DNA from: Pseudoroseomonas aestuarii
GTDB lineage: Bacteria; Pseudomonadota; Alphaproteobacteria; Acetobacterales; Acetobacteraceae
NCBI RefSeq assembly: GCF_042651065.1
Contig: NZ_JBHSCH010000009.1
Coordinates: forward strand, 24,552-88,551
Direction: 5' to 3'
Length of the DNA: 64,000 bases
Below, in pieces: positions 1 through 8,195 of the stretch; position 1 is the first letter of the stretch, and each line of letters starts with the position of its first letter. The position numbers were made by a program, and so were the translations under genes. A model generated the notes under the pieces. The model made no database searches. It saw only the letters and a program-made list of their open reading frames with translations, and had not been told where the DNA came from.

Positions 1-386
1 CACAGCGCGCTGAGAAAGCCGTCGCCCGGGGCATTTTTCGCACGGAACTCGAAATACCCGTATTGCTGCGAGAACATCTCGTCCGTGTGCAGCATGCCGG
101 ATGCATGGGTCACCCAGTCGGGCTCGTTCGGCACCCCGGTCTGGTCGATCGGCTTCGCAGTAATCTTGAGAACGCCGTTCGATTGCGAGAATGGATTGTA
201 CCCGGTGGACGAGTCAGAAAAATAGACTCCATCCGTTTTGTCGTCCGAGTATCTCGAATCCCAGAACCACTGCGATTTCCAAGTTCCTTGGCCTGTCGAG
301 TCTCGTCCGTTGGGACTAATGTCAATCGGGTTGCTGAAATCCTCTTGGAAGGTCAGTTTCGGTGTGGTGCTGGGGACAGTGGCCAC
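1..386 (-). CDS. Glycoside hydrolase family 16 protein, N-terminal part (runs off left edge)
   Basis: Reading the minus strand from a GTG at 384-386 gives about 128 open codons beginning MATVPSTTPKLTFQEDFSN, followed by WKSQWFWDSRYSDD, the stretch GVLKITAKP, then HASGMLHTDEMFSQQYGYFE and FRAKNAPGDGFLSAL. This order (LTFxEDF, a short aromatic block, SGML, then YGYFEFRAK) is that of the first half of GH16 beta-glucanases of the lichenase/ExoK type, which cut beta-1,3 or beta-1,4 glucans. The catalytic ExDxE motif would lie beyond the window edge, so activity cannot be judged. The start is supported by GGAG at 393-396 six bases upstream; the frame has no ATG and closes upstream. Base composition is lower in G+C than its neighbours, a hint of transfer. 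No signal peptide is visible. Confidence 0.8.
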   Translation of the reverse strand, partial: MATVPSTTPKLTFQEDFSNPIDISPNGRDSTGQGTWKSQWFWDSRYSDDKTDGVYFSDSSTGYNPFSQSNGVLKITAKPIDQTGVPNEPDWVTHASGMLHTDEMFSQQYGYFEFRAKNAPGDGFLSAL

Positions 387-396
387 AAAATACTCC

Positions 397-449
397 GTAA
401 GCAGTTCGTTGCAACTCCGGATTGCGAATCCGGAGCAACGAACGCTTAC
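397..449. repeat. 53-nt near-perfect inverted repeat (hairpin) beside the GH16 ribosome site
   Basis: The arms pair as GTAAGC with GCTTAC, GTTCGTTG with CAACGAAC and CTCCGGATT with AATCCGGAG, around a GCG loop; the left arm carries only an extra A and an extra CAA. It abuts the GGAG of the GH16 gene and sits in the divergent gap between the two glucanase genes. It may be a leader hairpin or an operator. The rest of the 387-610 gap is AT-rich, as expected of divergent promoters, without a boxed match I would defend. Confidence 0.7.
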
Positions 450-610
450 AGGGCACACCCAGCACTCGCAAGCTGAATCTCGATTGCGTGAGTGCAACAG
501 AATTTACTTGCACTTTGGACTCTGTTCCCCACCAGAAATAAATTCTGACTTACACGTTATTGTTTAGTAATGTCCTGTTGCGCAGGCCGAGTGAGGGGGT
601 GGGGAAGACG

Positions 611-1750
611 ATGTACCGTTCCGTCCAACGCCGGGCCTTGCTGGGCGCGGCTCTCGGCGCATCCCTGCCCAAGCCGGGAGCGCCCCGTGCGGCCTTCGTG
701 CCGGATACCGGCGATGTGCCGTGGCGCCGTGCCAGGCGGCTGGGGCGGGGGGTGAATCTCAGCCTTTGGCGCGATCCGCTGGCAGCCCCGAAGGGTGAGG
801 CGGAAGGCCGCGAGACCTTGGCTGAGATCGCGGCGCTCGGTTTTCGCCATGTGCGGCTGCCGATCGACATGTCTCCCGCCGTCGCCGGAATGCCGCGCCG
901 GCCGGAGGCCGCGCGGCGCCTGGCGAACCGGCTGGCGGGCGACATCGCGGCGGCGCAGGCGCGCGGGCTGGCGGTCATCCTGGACATGCACCCGCCGGAC
1001 ATGTTCCGTGAGCGCCTCGTGGCCGTGCCCGGCGAGCCGGAACGGTTCGCCGAGACCTGGGCGGTCATCGCCCGCTTACTGGCGCCGCTCGACCCGGAAA
1101 GCCTTGTCCTTGAGGTGCTCAACGAACCGGGCGAAGCCCTCGGGCCGCGATGGCCCCGGCTGCAGGCCGTGCTGGTCCAGGCGATCCGCGCGGAAGCCCC
1201 CGGACACACGATCCTTGTCACCGGCGGGAATTTCTCCACGGTGGGCGACCTCCGCCAGCTCGATCCGCTGCAGGACGGCAATCTGATCTACAGCTTCCAC
1301 TGCTATACGCCGATGCTGTTCACGCATCAGGGCGCGGCGTGGGCGCAGCCCTATGCGCGTATCAAGGGCGTGCCCTATCCCCTGCGCGCCGCAGATGTCA
1401 GGGCGGCCGGGGCGGCCGCGCCCGCGGCGGACCGGCAGGCAATCGCGGCAGAGGCGCGGGAAGGTGCGGGATGGGACGGCGCCGCGCTCGAGGCCCTGCT
1501 CGCGGAAGCCGGCGAGTGGGCCAGCCAGCACGGCGTGCCGCTGGTATGCACGGAGTTCGGCGTCTTCCGCGATGGGGGCGTGAACCTGGCCGACCGCCTG
1601 CGCTACCTCGCGGACATCCAGGCCGCCCTGTCCCGCCACGTGCAGGGCTGGACGGTGTGGGACTACAGTGGAGGGTTCGGCGTGGTGCGCCGGGGCCGGC
1701 ACGGTTTGCGGGTCGACCACGCCATGCTGCGTGCCCTCGGCCTGGCCTGA
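611..1750 (+). CDS. Glycoside hydrolase family 5 endoglucanase-like protein, exported
   Basis: A 379-residue protein with a twin-arginine-like export signal at the N-terminus (QRRALLGAALGAS). The GH5 fold is read from VNLSLWR near residue 49, the RLPIDM strand near 82, DMHPP near 125, the acid/base motif LNEPGE (Glu172), SFHCYTPMLFTHQG near 228 and the nucleophile motif CTEFGV (Glu315), ending with WTVWDYSGGFGV. GH5 enzymes hydrolyse beta-1,4-glucans such as cellulose. The ATG at 611 is preferred over upstream codons because a purine-rich GGGGTGGGGA precedes it and it places the signal peptide at the true N-terminus. It is divergent from the GH16 gene. A role in processing a bacterial exopolysaccharide or cellulose is more likely than plant-wall digestion, given the sugar-nucleotide genes next door; that is inference. 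Confidence 0.85.
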   Translation: MYRSVQRRALLGAALGASLPKPGAPRAAFVPDTGDVPWRRARRLGRGVNLSLWRDPLAAPKGEAEGRETLAEIAALGFRHVRLPIDMSPAVAGMPRRPEAARRLANRLAGDIAAAQARGLAVILDMHPPDMFRERLVAVPGEPERFAETWAVIARLLAPLDPESLVLEVLNEPGEALGPRWPRLQAVLVQAIRAEAPGHTILVTGGNFSTVGDLRQLDPLQDGNLIYSFHCYTPMLFTHQGAAWAQPYARIKGVPYPLRAADVRAAGAAAPAADRQAIAAEAREGAGWDGAALEALLAEAGEWASQHGVPLVCTEFGVFRDGGVNLADRLRYLADIQAALSRHVQGWTVWDYSGGFGVVRRGRHGLRVDHAMLRALGLA

Positions 1751-1969
1751 CATCGTGCGGAGCCGAAACCTGCCAGTCCTGCGCAGGATGATGAGCGTGG
1801 ACGCTTGCGCTCAGCGTCCGTTCAGCTCTGCTGAGGCGTTCTCGCGGGGATGTGCCGGAGGGGCCTTGGAGCCTGGGCGCGGGATCCCCGATGCAGGGGA
1901 TGAAGAAGCCGGCGGCGCAGTGATCAAGGCGGGGATCGGGTAGGCCGCCGAAGAATCCCGCGGCGGGCG

Positions 1970-2099
1970 GATGGCCGGCGCGCCATCGCCACCTGCGGCG
2001 GCCCGGTGGAGGGCAGGACCATCGCCGTGCTAGGCGTGGGCTTCAAGCCCAGCACGGACGACATACATGGCACCCGGTTCCATCATTGTTCCAGCGGCC
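1970..2099 (+). pseudogene. Decayed C-terminal fragment of UDP-glucose 6-dehydrogenase
   Basis: In one frame this reads RRAIATCGGPVEGRTIAVLG then VGFKPSTDDI, matching the start of the C-terminal UDP-binding domain of UDP-glucose/GDP-mannose dehydrogenases (consensus CGG.xxGKxIAVLGLxFKPxTDD). After TDDI the frame breaks, and the family sequence continues one frame over as APGSIIVPAADPEG, so there is a frameshift. No N-terminal Rossmann domain or catalytic Cys is present upstream; 1751-1969 shows no other gene. UDP-glucose dehydrogenase makes the UDP-glucuronate used by the epimerase that follows, so this is the relic of a two-gene UDP-uronate operon. Confidence 0.7.
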
Positions 2100-2116
2100 G
2101 ACCCTGAGGGGAGGAC

Positions 2117-3127
2117 ATGAAGCGCATTCTCGTCACCGGCGCTGCGGGCTTCGTCGGCCGTGCAGTGAGCGTGCAGCTCCTGCAGGATGGGTTCGAGGTT
2201 CTGGGCCTCGACAATCTGACCCCCTACTACGATACGCGGCTGAAGGAAGCGCGCCTGCAGGATCTGGCCGGCCGGCCGGGCTTCGCCTTCGAGCGCATCG
2301 ACCTCGCCGGCGCGGCGGCAACCCGCGCGGCATTCGAGCGGTTCGCACCGGATGCCGTGGTGCATCTGGCGGCCCAGGCGGGCGTGCGCTACTCGCTTGA
2401 AAATCCTGCCGCCTACACATCCTCCAACATCGACGGCTTCCTGTCGGTCCTGGAAGCCTGCCGGGCTTTTCCGGTGCGCCACCTGGTCTACGCGTCCTCC
2501 TCCTCAGTCTACGGCAGCAACAGCAAGGTGCCATTCTCCGAAAGCGACCCGGTGGATCGGCCGGTCTCGCTCTACGCCGCGACCAAGCGCGCGAACGAGC
2601 TGATGGCGCAAACCTACAGCCACCTGTTCCGCATTCCCGCCTCCGGCTTGCGCTTCTTCACGGTCTATGGACCCTGGGGCAGGCCGGACATGGCTTATTA
2701 CAAGTTCACCGACGCGATCTTTGCCGGGCGCTCCATCGACATCTACAATCATGGCCGGATGGAACGCGATTTCACCTATATCGATGAGGTGGTGGAGGCG
2801 ATCCGGCGCCTGGTGGTGCAGCCGCCCGCCGACCGTGTCGCCACGGCCGGCGAGCCGGGGCGGATCGATCCTGGCGTGCCCCATCGCATCTTCAACATCG
2901 GCAACCACACGCCGGTGAAGCTGGATCGTTTCATCGACGTGCTGGAGAACATCATCGGTCGCAAGGCAGAGCGGCGGATGCTGCCGATGCAGCCTGGCGA
3001 TGTGGAACGGACTTACGCCGATGTCTCCGCCTTGCAGGCGGCGGTACGCTTCGCGCCGGTCACCCCGATCGAGGAAGGGCTGGCACGGTTCGTCAGCTGG
3101 TACCGCGGCTATAATCGCCTGAACTGA
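2117..3127 (+). CDS. UDP-glucuronate 4-epimerase-like NAD-dependent epimerase
   Basis: A 336-residue short-chain epimerase of the extended SDR family. It has the NAD motif TGAAGFVG at residues 7-14, LDNLTPYYD near 33, the serine stretch YASSSSVYGSN near 123, the catalytic YAATK near 152, and FFTVYGPWGRPDMA, a stretch typical of UDP-glucuronate 4-epimerases (LpsL/GAE type). It interconverts UDP-glucuronate and UDP-galacturonate for LPS core or exopolysaccharide. RBS GAGGGGAGG lies just upstream of the ATG. Its normal partner, UDP-glucose dehydrogenase, is present only as a broken scrap immediately upstream, so the substrate must come from another locus. A broader UDP-hexose epimerase specificity is possible. 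Confidence 0.87.
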   Translation: MKRILVTGAAGFVGRAVSVQLLQDGFEVLGLDNLTPYYDTRLKEARLQDLAGRPGFAFERIDLAGAAATRAAFERFAPDAVVHLAAQAGVRYSLENPAAYTSSNIDGFLSVLEACRAFPVRHLVYASSSSVYGSNSKVPFSESDPVDRPVSLYAATKRANELMAQTYSHLFRIPASGLRFFTVYGPWGRPDMAYYKFTDAIFAGRSIDIYNHGRMERDFTYIDEVVEAIRRLVVQPPADRVATAGEPGRIDPGVPHRIFNIGNHTPVKLDRFIDVLENIIGRKAERRMLPMQPGDVERTYADVSALQAAVRFAPVTPIEEGLARFVSWYRGYNRLN

Positions 3128-3166
3128 GCCGGAGCCTGCCGGCCGGGCTGGTGCGGGCCCGGAGAC

Positions 3167-3220
3167 CATAAGCGGCACCCTGGGGTGTCGGGCTCAGGGC
3201 CGGCATGGGTGCCTCTTATG
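3167..3220. repeat. 14-bp inverted repeat in the epimerase-kdsA gap
   Basis: CATAAGCGGCACCC (3167-3180) is matched by GGGTGCCTCTTATG (3207-3220), one mismatch in 14, separated by 26 bases. It lies 40 bases past the epimerase stop and could act as a terminator stem, although no T-run follows. Its right half shares GCATGGGTGCCTC with the tandem repeat at 32821-32880. The remaining gap to 3488 holds no gene. Confidence 0.5.
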
Positions 3221-3440
3221 CTACGATCCTGCTGCCATGGCTGACCTGTTCCGCGAGGCCGGAGCGCCCTGCCGCATAACGCGCCTGATCCATCATCCCG
3301 GCACCGACGCGGGATGGAGTCGGCTATCGGAACCCGCCAATGAGCCGGAGCCGAGCAAAAGTTAGGAATAAGTTCACAAACCCCGCATGGAAGCAATGCA
3401 GTTGCCGGGCTCCGGTCGCGGCGTGAGCAGCATTCTGCTT

Positions 3441-3446
3441 TATAAT
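3441..3446 (+). promoter_or_regulatory. Possible -10 element for the kds operon
   Basis: TATAAT occurs 43 bases before the kdsA ATG within an otherwise GC-rich context, inside a gap that is locally AT-richer. No convincing -35 hexamer is seen at 16-18 bases upstream, so the call rests on the -10 alone. Confidence 0.35.
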
Positions 3447-3488
3447 GCACGGATGGATAGGCGCTTCGCGCCCGGAGAGGATTTCCTG

Positions 3489-4337
3489 ATGGATACCAAC
3501 AGCATTGTTGAAGCCGGTTCCGTGCGGTTCGGCAACAGGCTGCCGATTGCCCTGATCGCTGGTCCCTGCCAGCTGGAGAGCCGGGCGCATGCACTGGAAA
3601 TGGCTTCCGCTCTGAAGGAGATCTCCACGCGGCTCGGCATCGGCCTCGTCTACAAGACCAGCTTCGACAAGGCCAACCGCACCAGCGCCAGTGCGCAGCG
3701 TGGCCTGGGCATGGAGAGGTCCCTCCCCATCTTCGCCGAGATCCGCGAAAGCCTGGGCCTGCCCGTGCTGACCGACGTGCATGACGCGGCCCAGTGTGCG
3801 CCCGTCGCCGAGGCGGTGGACATCCTGCAGATCCCGGCCTTCCTGTGCCGCCAGACCGACCTGCTGCTGGCCGCCGCCGCCACGGGGCGCGCCGTCAACG
3901 TCAAGAAGGGCCAGTTCCTGGCGCCGTGGGACATGGTGAACGTGGTCGAGAAGCTGACCGGCGCCGGCAACCCGAACGTGCTGCTCACCGACCGCGGCAC
4001 CAGCTTCGGCTACAACACCCTGGTCTCCGACTTCCGCGGCCTGCCGATCATGGCCCGCACCGGCGCGCCCGTCATCTTCGATGCCACGCATTCGGTGCAG
4101 CAGCCCGGCGGCCTCGGCGGCTCCTCCGGCGGGCAGCGCGAGTTCGTCCCCGTCCTGGCGCGCGCCGCCGTCGCCGTCGGTGTCGCCGGCCTCTTCATCG
4201 AGACCCACCAGGACCCCGATCGCGCGCCCTCCGACGGCCCCAACATGGTGCCGCTGCGCCAGTTCGAGGGGCTGCTGCGCGAGCTGCAGGCGATCGACCG
4301 ACTGACCAAGGCCCGGCCGGAGCAGACGGCCGCATGA
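3489..4337 (+). CDS. kdsA: 3-deoxy-8-phosphooctulonate synthase (Kdo-8-P synthase)
   Basis: A 282-residue TIM-barrel aldolase condensing phosphoenolpyruvate with arabinose 5-phosphate to Kdo 8-phosphate. Diagnostic motifs are IAGPCQLES near residue 22, YKTSFDKANRTS near 54, FLCRQTDLL near 117, VKKGQFLAPWDM near 137, DRGTSFGYNTL near 168 and FDATHSVQQPGG near 199. The Cys in GPCQLES (Asn in the E. coli enzyme) places it in the metal-dependent class. The ATG at 3489 is chosen because GGAGAGG precedes it and family members start a few residues before the first strand; the open frame extends 34 codons upstream without family similarity. Its stop overlaps the kdsB start by four bases (ATGA), so the genes are translationally coupled. 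Confidence 0.95.
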   Translation: MDTNSIVEAGSVRFGNRLPIALIAGPCQLESRAHALEMASALKEISTRLGIGLVYKTSFDKANRTSASAQRGLGMERSLPIFAEIRESLGLPVLTDVHDAAQCAPVAEAVDILQIPAFLCRQTDLLLAAAATGRAVNVKKGQFLAPWDMVNVVEKLTGAGNPNVLLTDRGTSFGYNTLVSDFRGLPIMARTGAPVIFDATHSVQQPGGLGGSSGGQREFVPVLARAAVAVGVAGLFIETHQDPDRAPSDGPNMVPLRQFEGLLRELQAIDRLTKARPEQTAA

Positions 4338-5074
4338 ACCCCGTCATCCTGATCCCGGCCCGCCTCGCCGCCACCCGCCTGCCGGACAAGCCCCTGGCCG
4401 ACATCCATGGCGAGGCGATGATCGTCCATGTCTGGCGCCGCGCCGTCGAGGCGGATCTCGCGCCCATCTGGGTGGCCACCGACACGCCGGCCATCGCCGA
4501 GGCGGTGCGGGCCGCCGGCGGCCAGGCGGTGATGACCGCCGCCGGCCATCCTTCCGGCTCCGACCGCGTCTGCGAGGCGCTGGGCCGCATCGACCCCGAC
4601 CGCCGCTTCGACGCCGTGATCAACCTGCAGGGCGACCTGCCCACCGTGGCCGCGGCCACGCTGCGCGCCGCGGCCGCCCCGCTGGCCGACAGGGAGGTGG
4701 CCATCGGCACCGCCGTCGCCCCGATCGTGCTGGAGGAGGAGCGCACCGCCTCCAGCGTCGTCAAGATGGTCGGCAGCCCGCTGGGCGGCGGTCGCTTCCG
4801 CGCCCTCTACTTCACCCGCGCCACGGCGCCCTGGGGCGAGGGGCCGCTCTACCACCACATCGGCCTCTATGCCTGGCGCCGCGCCGCGCTCGAGCGCTTC
4901 GTCACCCTCGCCCCCTCCACGCTCGAGTTGCGCGAGAAGCTCGAGCAGCTGCGCGCGCTGGAGGATGGCATGCGCATCGACGCCATGCAGGTGGCCGAGG
5001 TGCCGCTCGGCGTCGACACGCCCCATGACCTCGAGCGCGCGCGCGCGCTCCTGGCGCGGCCGGCCACGGCCTGA
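4334..5074 (+). CDS. kdsB: CMP-Kdo synthetase (3-deoxy-manno-octulosonate cytidylyltransferase)
   Basis: A 246-residue nucleotidyltransferase activating Kdo with CTP. It opens with the family signature IPARLAATRLPDKPL, followed by VATDTPAI, HPSGSDRVCEA near residue 75, the NLQGD motif near 97 that binds metal and nucleotide, and the late HIGLYAWRR and LEQLRALE blocks. The length is normal. The ATG at 4334 overlaps the kdsA stop; a much longer open frame upstream is only a shadow of kdsA. It is the second step carried by this operon. Confidence 0.95.
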   Translation: MNPVILIPARLAATRLPDKPLADIHGEAMIVHVWRRAVEADLAPIWVATDTPAIAEAVRAAGGQAVMTAAGHPSGSDRVCEALGRIDPDRRFDAVINLQGDLPTVAAATLRAAAAPLADREVAIGTAVAPIVLEEERTASSVVKMVGSPLGGGRFRALYFTRATAPWGEGPLYHHIGLYAWRRAALERFVTLAPSTLELREKLEQLRALEDGMRIDAMQVAEVPLGVDTPHDLERARALLARPATA

Positions 5075-5091
5075 ACAGCAGGAGAGACGAC

Positions 5092-6093
5092 ATGGCACCG
5101 CTGGAAAGCGCGCTGGAGGCCACCTCCCCCTTGCAGGCCGCGCGCGAGACGCTGGAGGTCGAGACCAGCGGCCTCGCGGCGCTGCGTGCCGCCTTCGACG
5201 GGCCGCTGGGCGACAGCTTCACCCAGGCCATCGGCACCATCCAGAAGGCGCAGGCAAAGAGCGGCCGCGTCATCGTCACCGGCATGGGCAAGTCCGGCCA
5301 TGTCGGGCGCAAGATCGCGGCCACGCTGGCTTCCACCGGCACGCCCTCGCACTTCGTCCACCCCGCCGAGGCCAGCCATGGCGATCTCGGCATGATCCAG
5401 CACGAGGACGCCGTCCTCGCCCTCTCCTGGTCCGGCGAGGCGCCCGAGCTGTCCGACATCATCGTCTACTGCAAGCGCTTCGGGGTGCCGCTGATCGCCA
5501 TCACCTCGCGCGCCGCCAGCGCCCTTGGCAGCGCCGCCGACGTGCCGCTGATCCTGCCGGCGATGCCGGAGGCCTGCCCCAACGGCCTGGCTCCCACCAC
5601 CTCCACCACCATGCAGATGGCGATGGGCGACGCCATCGCCGTCGCCCTGCTCTCGCTGCGGCGCTTCAGCGCGCAGGATTTCCGCCAGTTCCACCCGGGC
5701 GGCAAGCTGGGCGCCAAGCTGCGCAAGGCGCGCGACCTGATGCATGGCGGAGAGAACATGCCCCTGGTCCGCTCCGGGGTCAGGCTCTCGGAGGCCATCG
5801 TCGAGATGACCTCCAAGCGCTTCGGCGTCACCGGCGTGCTCGATGGCGCAGGGCATCTCATCGGCGTCGTCACCGACGGCGATCTGCGCCGCGCCTTCAC
5901 CCAGGGCTTCGTCGACAGCCTAGTGGACGACATCATGACGCGGTCGCCGCGCACCATCCACCCCGCCATGCTGGCATCCGCCCTGCTCGCCGAGCTCAGC
6001 AACAGCGCCATCACCAGCGCCTTCGTGGTCGAGGACAGGGTGCCGGTCGGCATCGTCCACATCCACGACCTCCTGCGCGCCGGCGTCGTCTGA
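5092..6093 (+). CDS. kdsD: D-arabinose 5-phosphate isomerase (KdsD/KpsF family)
   Basis: A 333-residue protein with an N-terminal SIS sugar isomerase domain (about 45-180; GMGKSGHVGRKIAATLASTG, then FVHPAEASHGDLG) and two C-terminal CBS domains (about 210-333; GVTGVLDGAGHLIGVVTDGD). It converts ribulose 5-phosphate to arabinose 5-phosphate, the KdsA substrate. RBS AGGAGAGA precedes the ATG, 17 bases after the kdsB stop. With kdsA and kdsB this supplies three of the four Kdo steps; the phosphatase KdsC is absent from the window and is often encoded elsewhere or replaced. Confidence 0.93.
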   Translation: MAPLESALEATSPLQAARETLEVETSGLAALRAAFDGPLGDSFTQAIGTIQKAQAKSGRVIVTGMGKSGHVGRKIAATLASTGTPSHFVHPAEASHGDLGMIQHEDAVLALSWSGEAPELSDIIVYCKRFGVPLIAITSRAASALGSAADVPLILPAMPEACPNGLAPTTSTTMQMAMGDAIAVALLSLRRFSAQDFRQFHPGGKLGAKLRKARDLMHGGENMPLVRSGVRLSEAIVEMTSKRFGVTGVLDGAGHLIGVVTDGDLRRAFTQGFVDSLVDDIMTRSPRTIHPAMLASALLAELSNSAITSAFVVEDRVPVGIVHIHDLLRAGVV

Positions 6094-6114
6094 CGCCCGC
6101 CATGGCTCGCGCCG

Positions 6115-8067
6115 TCAGGGAGATGCCGGACGCCGTGCGTCCTGATCGGCTTCCTCCACGGCGGCGCGGGCACAGGCGAGCACCGCATCCCGCAGCGTCC
6201 TGACGATGTGCCGGGCTTCGAGGTTGTCCTGCAGCCTTTCGTCAAGCCCGGCCTCCTGCCCCGTCCAGATGCCGGCGACAATCGGCGTCTGCGGCAAGAC
6301 CTGCCGCAGGCGGCGCAGCAGGTAGCGCAGATGCGACGGCGCGCCCGGCATCTGCACGACACAGACGCAGACCATCAGCGCGCCCCGGGTGTCCAGCCGC
6401 GCAATGTCGCGCCGCGACACCGCCGCATGCGGCACCACCCGGGCGCCGAGGCCATGCTTGCCCAGGATCTGCGCCAGCAGCAGGGCGGAAATCTCGTCCA
6501 GCGGCCCGCGGCCGGCCACGCACAGCACCGCTCCCTCGGCCCGCCATGGTGGCGGGATGTCCCGCGCGTCCGGCAGCTTCATCGGCACAGGCGCGGGCAG
6601 GCGCTGCTCGGCCGAGGAGAGCCGCAGGATCCGCCCGCCATTGCCGCTGGGCGGCACGGCCGGCGGGTCGACATCCGGCAGCTCGCCCAGCCCTTCCGCG
6701 AGATCCTGCACCGCCTCGCGGATGCGGGCGAGCTGGCCGGGCGTGACCAGCCCGCGGCGCACATCGCTGGCGGCGAGCGCCAGGCCCTTCAGCGCCACCT
6801 CGTCGTAGTAGGAGCAGAGCGAGCGCTCGCGCAGCAGCAGCTCCGCCTGCTCCTGCACCTCGTCCGGGTCGCCGGCGAGGGCGCGCTGGTAGAAATTCTC
6901 CACCGGCGTCAGGGCCGGGCGGTCGCCCAGCAGCACGTCGAGGAATTCCAGCCGGTCGACATGCCGGCCCAGGACCACCAGGCACAGCGTCAGCGGGGTC
7001 GCGATGATCAACCCGATCGGGCCCCAGATCCAACTCCAGAAGATCGCCGCCACCACGACTGAGACGGGGGACATCCCCGTGCTGTGGCCATAGGCCAGCG
7101 GCTCCACCACATGGGCGATCAAGGGCTCGATGGCGAGGAACAGCACCGCGGTCCAGAGCGCCATGGACCAGCCAGGATCCACCGCCGCGGCCACCCCGAT
7201 CGGTAGCACCGCGCCCAGCACTGCGCCGACATAGGGAACGAAGCGCAGCAGCGCCGCGAGCAGCCCCCAGAGCAGCGGGCTCGGCACGCCGATCAGCAGC
7301 AGCCCGGCGGCGATGACGGCGCCGAAGCCCAGGTTGATGGAAAGCTGCGCCAGGAAAAAGCGGCTGAGCCGGTATGCGGCGTCATCCATCGCCACGGTGG
7401 TGCGGTGCAGATCGGTGGAGCCGAACAGGCGGATCAACCGGTCGCGCAGGTCTTCCCGCTGCACCAGGATGAACACCGTGACCACCAGGACGATGCCGGT
7501 CTGCGCCAGCGGCCCGGCCAGGGGCGAGAGCAGGTTGGTCGCCATCTGGCCCGGCGTGAGGGCAGGTTCCAGCACCTCGACCCGCACCGGCGGCGGTTCC
7601 GTGCCCCCCTGCGGGGTGACGGGCGGCACGACGGAGGGGGCCGTGCGCGTGGCCTCCCCGCCGATCCGTTCCAGCACCTCGCCCAGGCGCCCCACCGTCA
7701 TCTGCCGGAGGGTGTCGATCTTCTGCTGCAGGCTGTGCTGGTAGAGCGGCAGGCTCTGCGCCAGCTCCGCCAGCTGGGCGCCGATGACGATCCCGGCCGC
7801 CACCAGGACACCGATCGCGACCAGCACCGCCAGGATCACCGAGCCGACCCGACCCAGCCTGGCCCGCCGCAGCAGCCGCACCAGCGGAGACAGGACGAGG
7901 CTGAGCAGGATGGCCAGCGTGACCGGGATCAGCACGTCCCGCCCGAGGTAGAGGCCCGCCACCACCACGACGGCTCCGGCCAGGGTTGTCAGGCTTCGTA
8001 TGTCGGGAGCCTCGGCGGGCGCGACCTTGGCCGATGGTGCCGCGTCGGAAATTCGGATGTCGGGCAT
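6115..8067 (-). CDS. AI-2E/PerM family transporter with C-terminal cytosolic domain
   Basis: A 650-residue membrane protein. Residues about 25-400 are an AI-2E (PerM/TqsA-type) transporter region: early helices around TLAGAVVVVAGLYLG and LIPVTLAILLSLVLSPLVRLL, a central loop rich in Pro, then GLLAALLRFVPYVGAVLGA and EPLAYGHSTGMSPVSVVVA. A long C-terminus follows with CVAGRGPLDEISALLLAQIL and HLRYLLRRLRQVLPQTPIV, looking like a Rossmann or cobalamin-binding-like fold. The ATG at 8067 is chosen since GGAGG lies about ten bases before it and the upstream open frame (to 8859) is antisense to repA coding. Substrate unknown: family members have been linked to AI-2 efflux or ion exchange. A paralogue with the same layout lies at 30714-32552. 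Confidence 0.85.
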   Translation of the reverse strand: MPDIRISDAAPSAKVAPAEAPDIRSLTTLAGAVVVVAGLYLGRDVLIPVTLAILLSLVLSPLVRLLRRARLGRVGSVILAVLVAIGVLVAAGIVIGAQLAELAQSLPLYQHSLQQKIDTLRQMTVGRLGEVLERIGGEATRTAPSVVPPVTPQGGTEPPPVRVEVLEPALTPGQMATNLLSPLAGPLAQTGIVLVVTVFILVQREDLRDRLIRLFGSTDLHRTTVAMDDAAYRLSRFFLAQLSINLGFGAVIAAGLLLIGVPSPLLWGLLAALLRFVPYVGAVLGAVLPIGVAAAVDPGWSMALWTAVLFLAIEPLIAHVVEPLAYGHSTGMSPVSVVVAAIFWSWIWGPIGLIIATPLTLCLVVLGRHVDRLEFLDVLLGDRPALTPVENFYQRALAGDPDEVQEQAELLLRERSLCSYYDEVALKGLALAASDVRRGLVTPGQLARIREAVQDLAEGLGELPDVDPPAVPPSGNGGRILRLSSAEQRLPAPVPMKLPDARDIPPPWRAEGAVLCVAGRGPLDEISALLLAQILGKHGLGARVVPHAAVSRRDIARLDTRGALMVCVCVVQMPGAPSHLRYLLRRLRQVLPQTPIVAGIWTGQEAGLDERLQDNLEARHIVRTLRDAVLACARAAVEEADQDARRPASP

Positions 8068-8170
8068 GCGCTCAGTGCCTCCGGCTCGGGTATGGAGCGG
8101 GAGCTCCTGCGCGGTAAACGCCATGGTGGCGCTAACGGCTGAGTCGGAGGCGAAATTTCCCGGGCCGGGT

Positions 8171-8185
8171 GTGGACTTTGCCGAC
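8171..8185 (-). repeat. Outlying iteron downstream of repA
   Basis: GTGGACTTTGCCGAC here is the exact reverse complement of the iteron copy at 9473-9487. It lies ten bases beyond the repA stop codon, over 1 kb from the main array, so repA is bracketed by RepA-site candidates. Confidence 0.75.
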
Positions 8186-8195
8186 CCGGTACGTC

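Noticed and set aside
322..513. 63-codon minus-strand frame overlapping the GH16 start
   Set aside because: The GH16 protein is read in another frame with strong family motifs; this frame has none.
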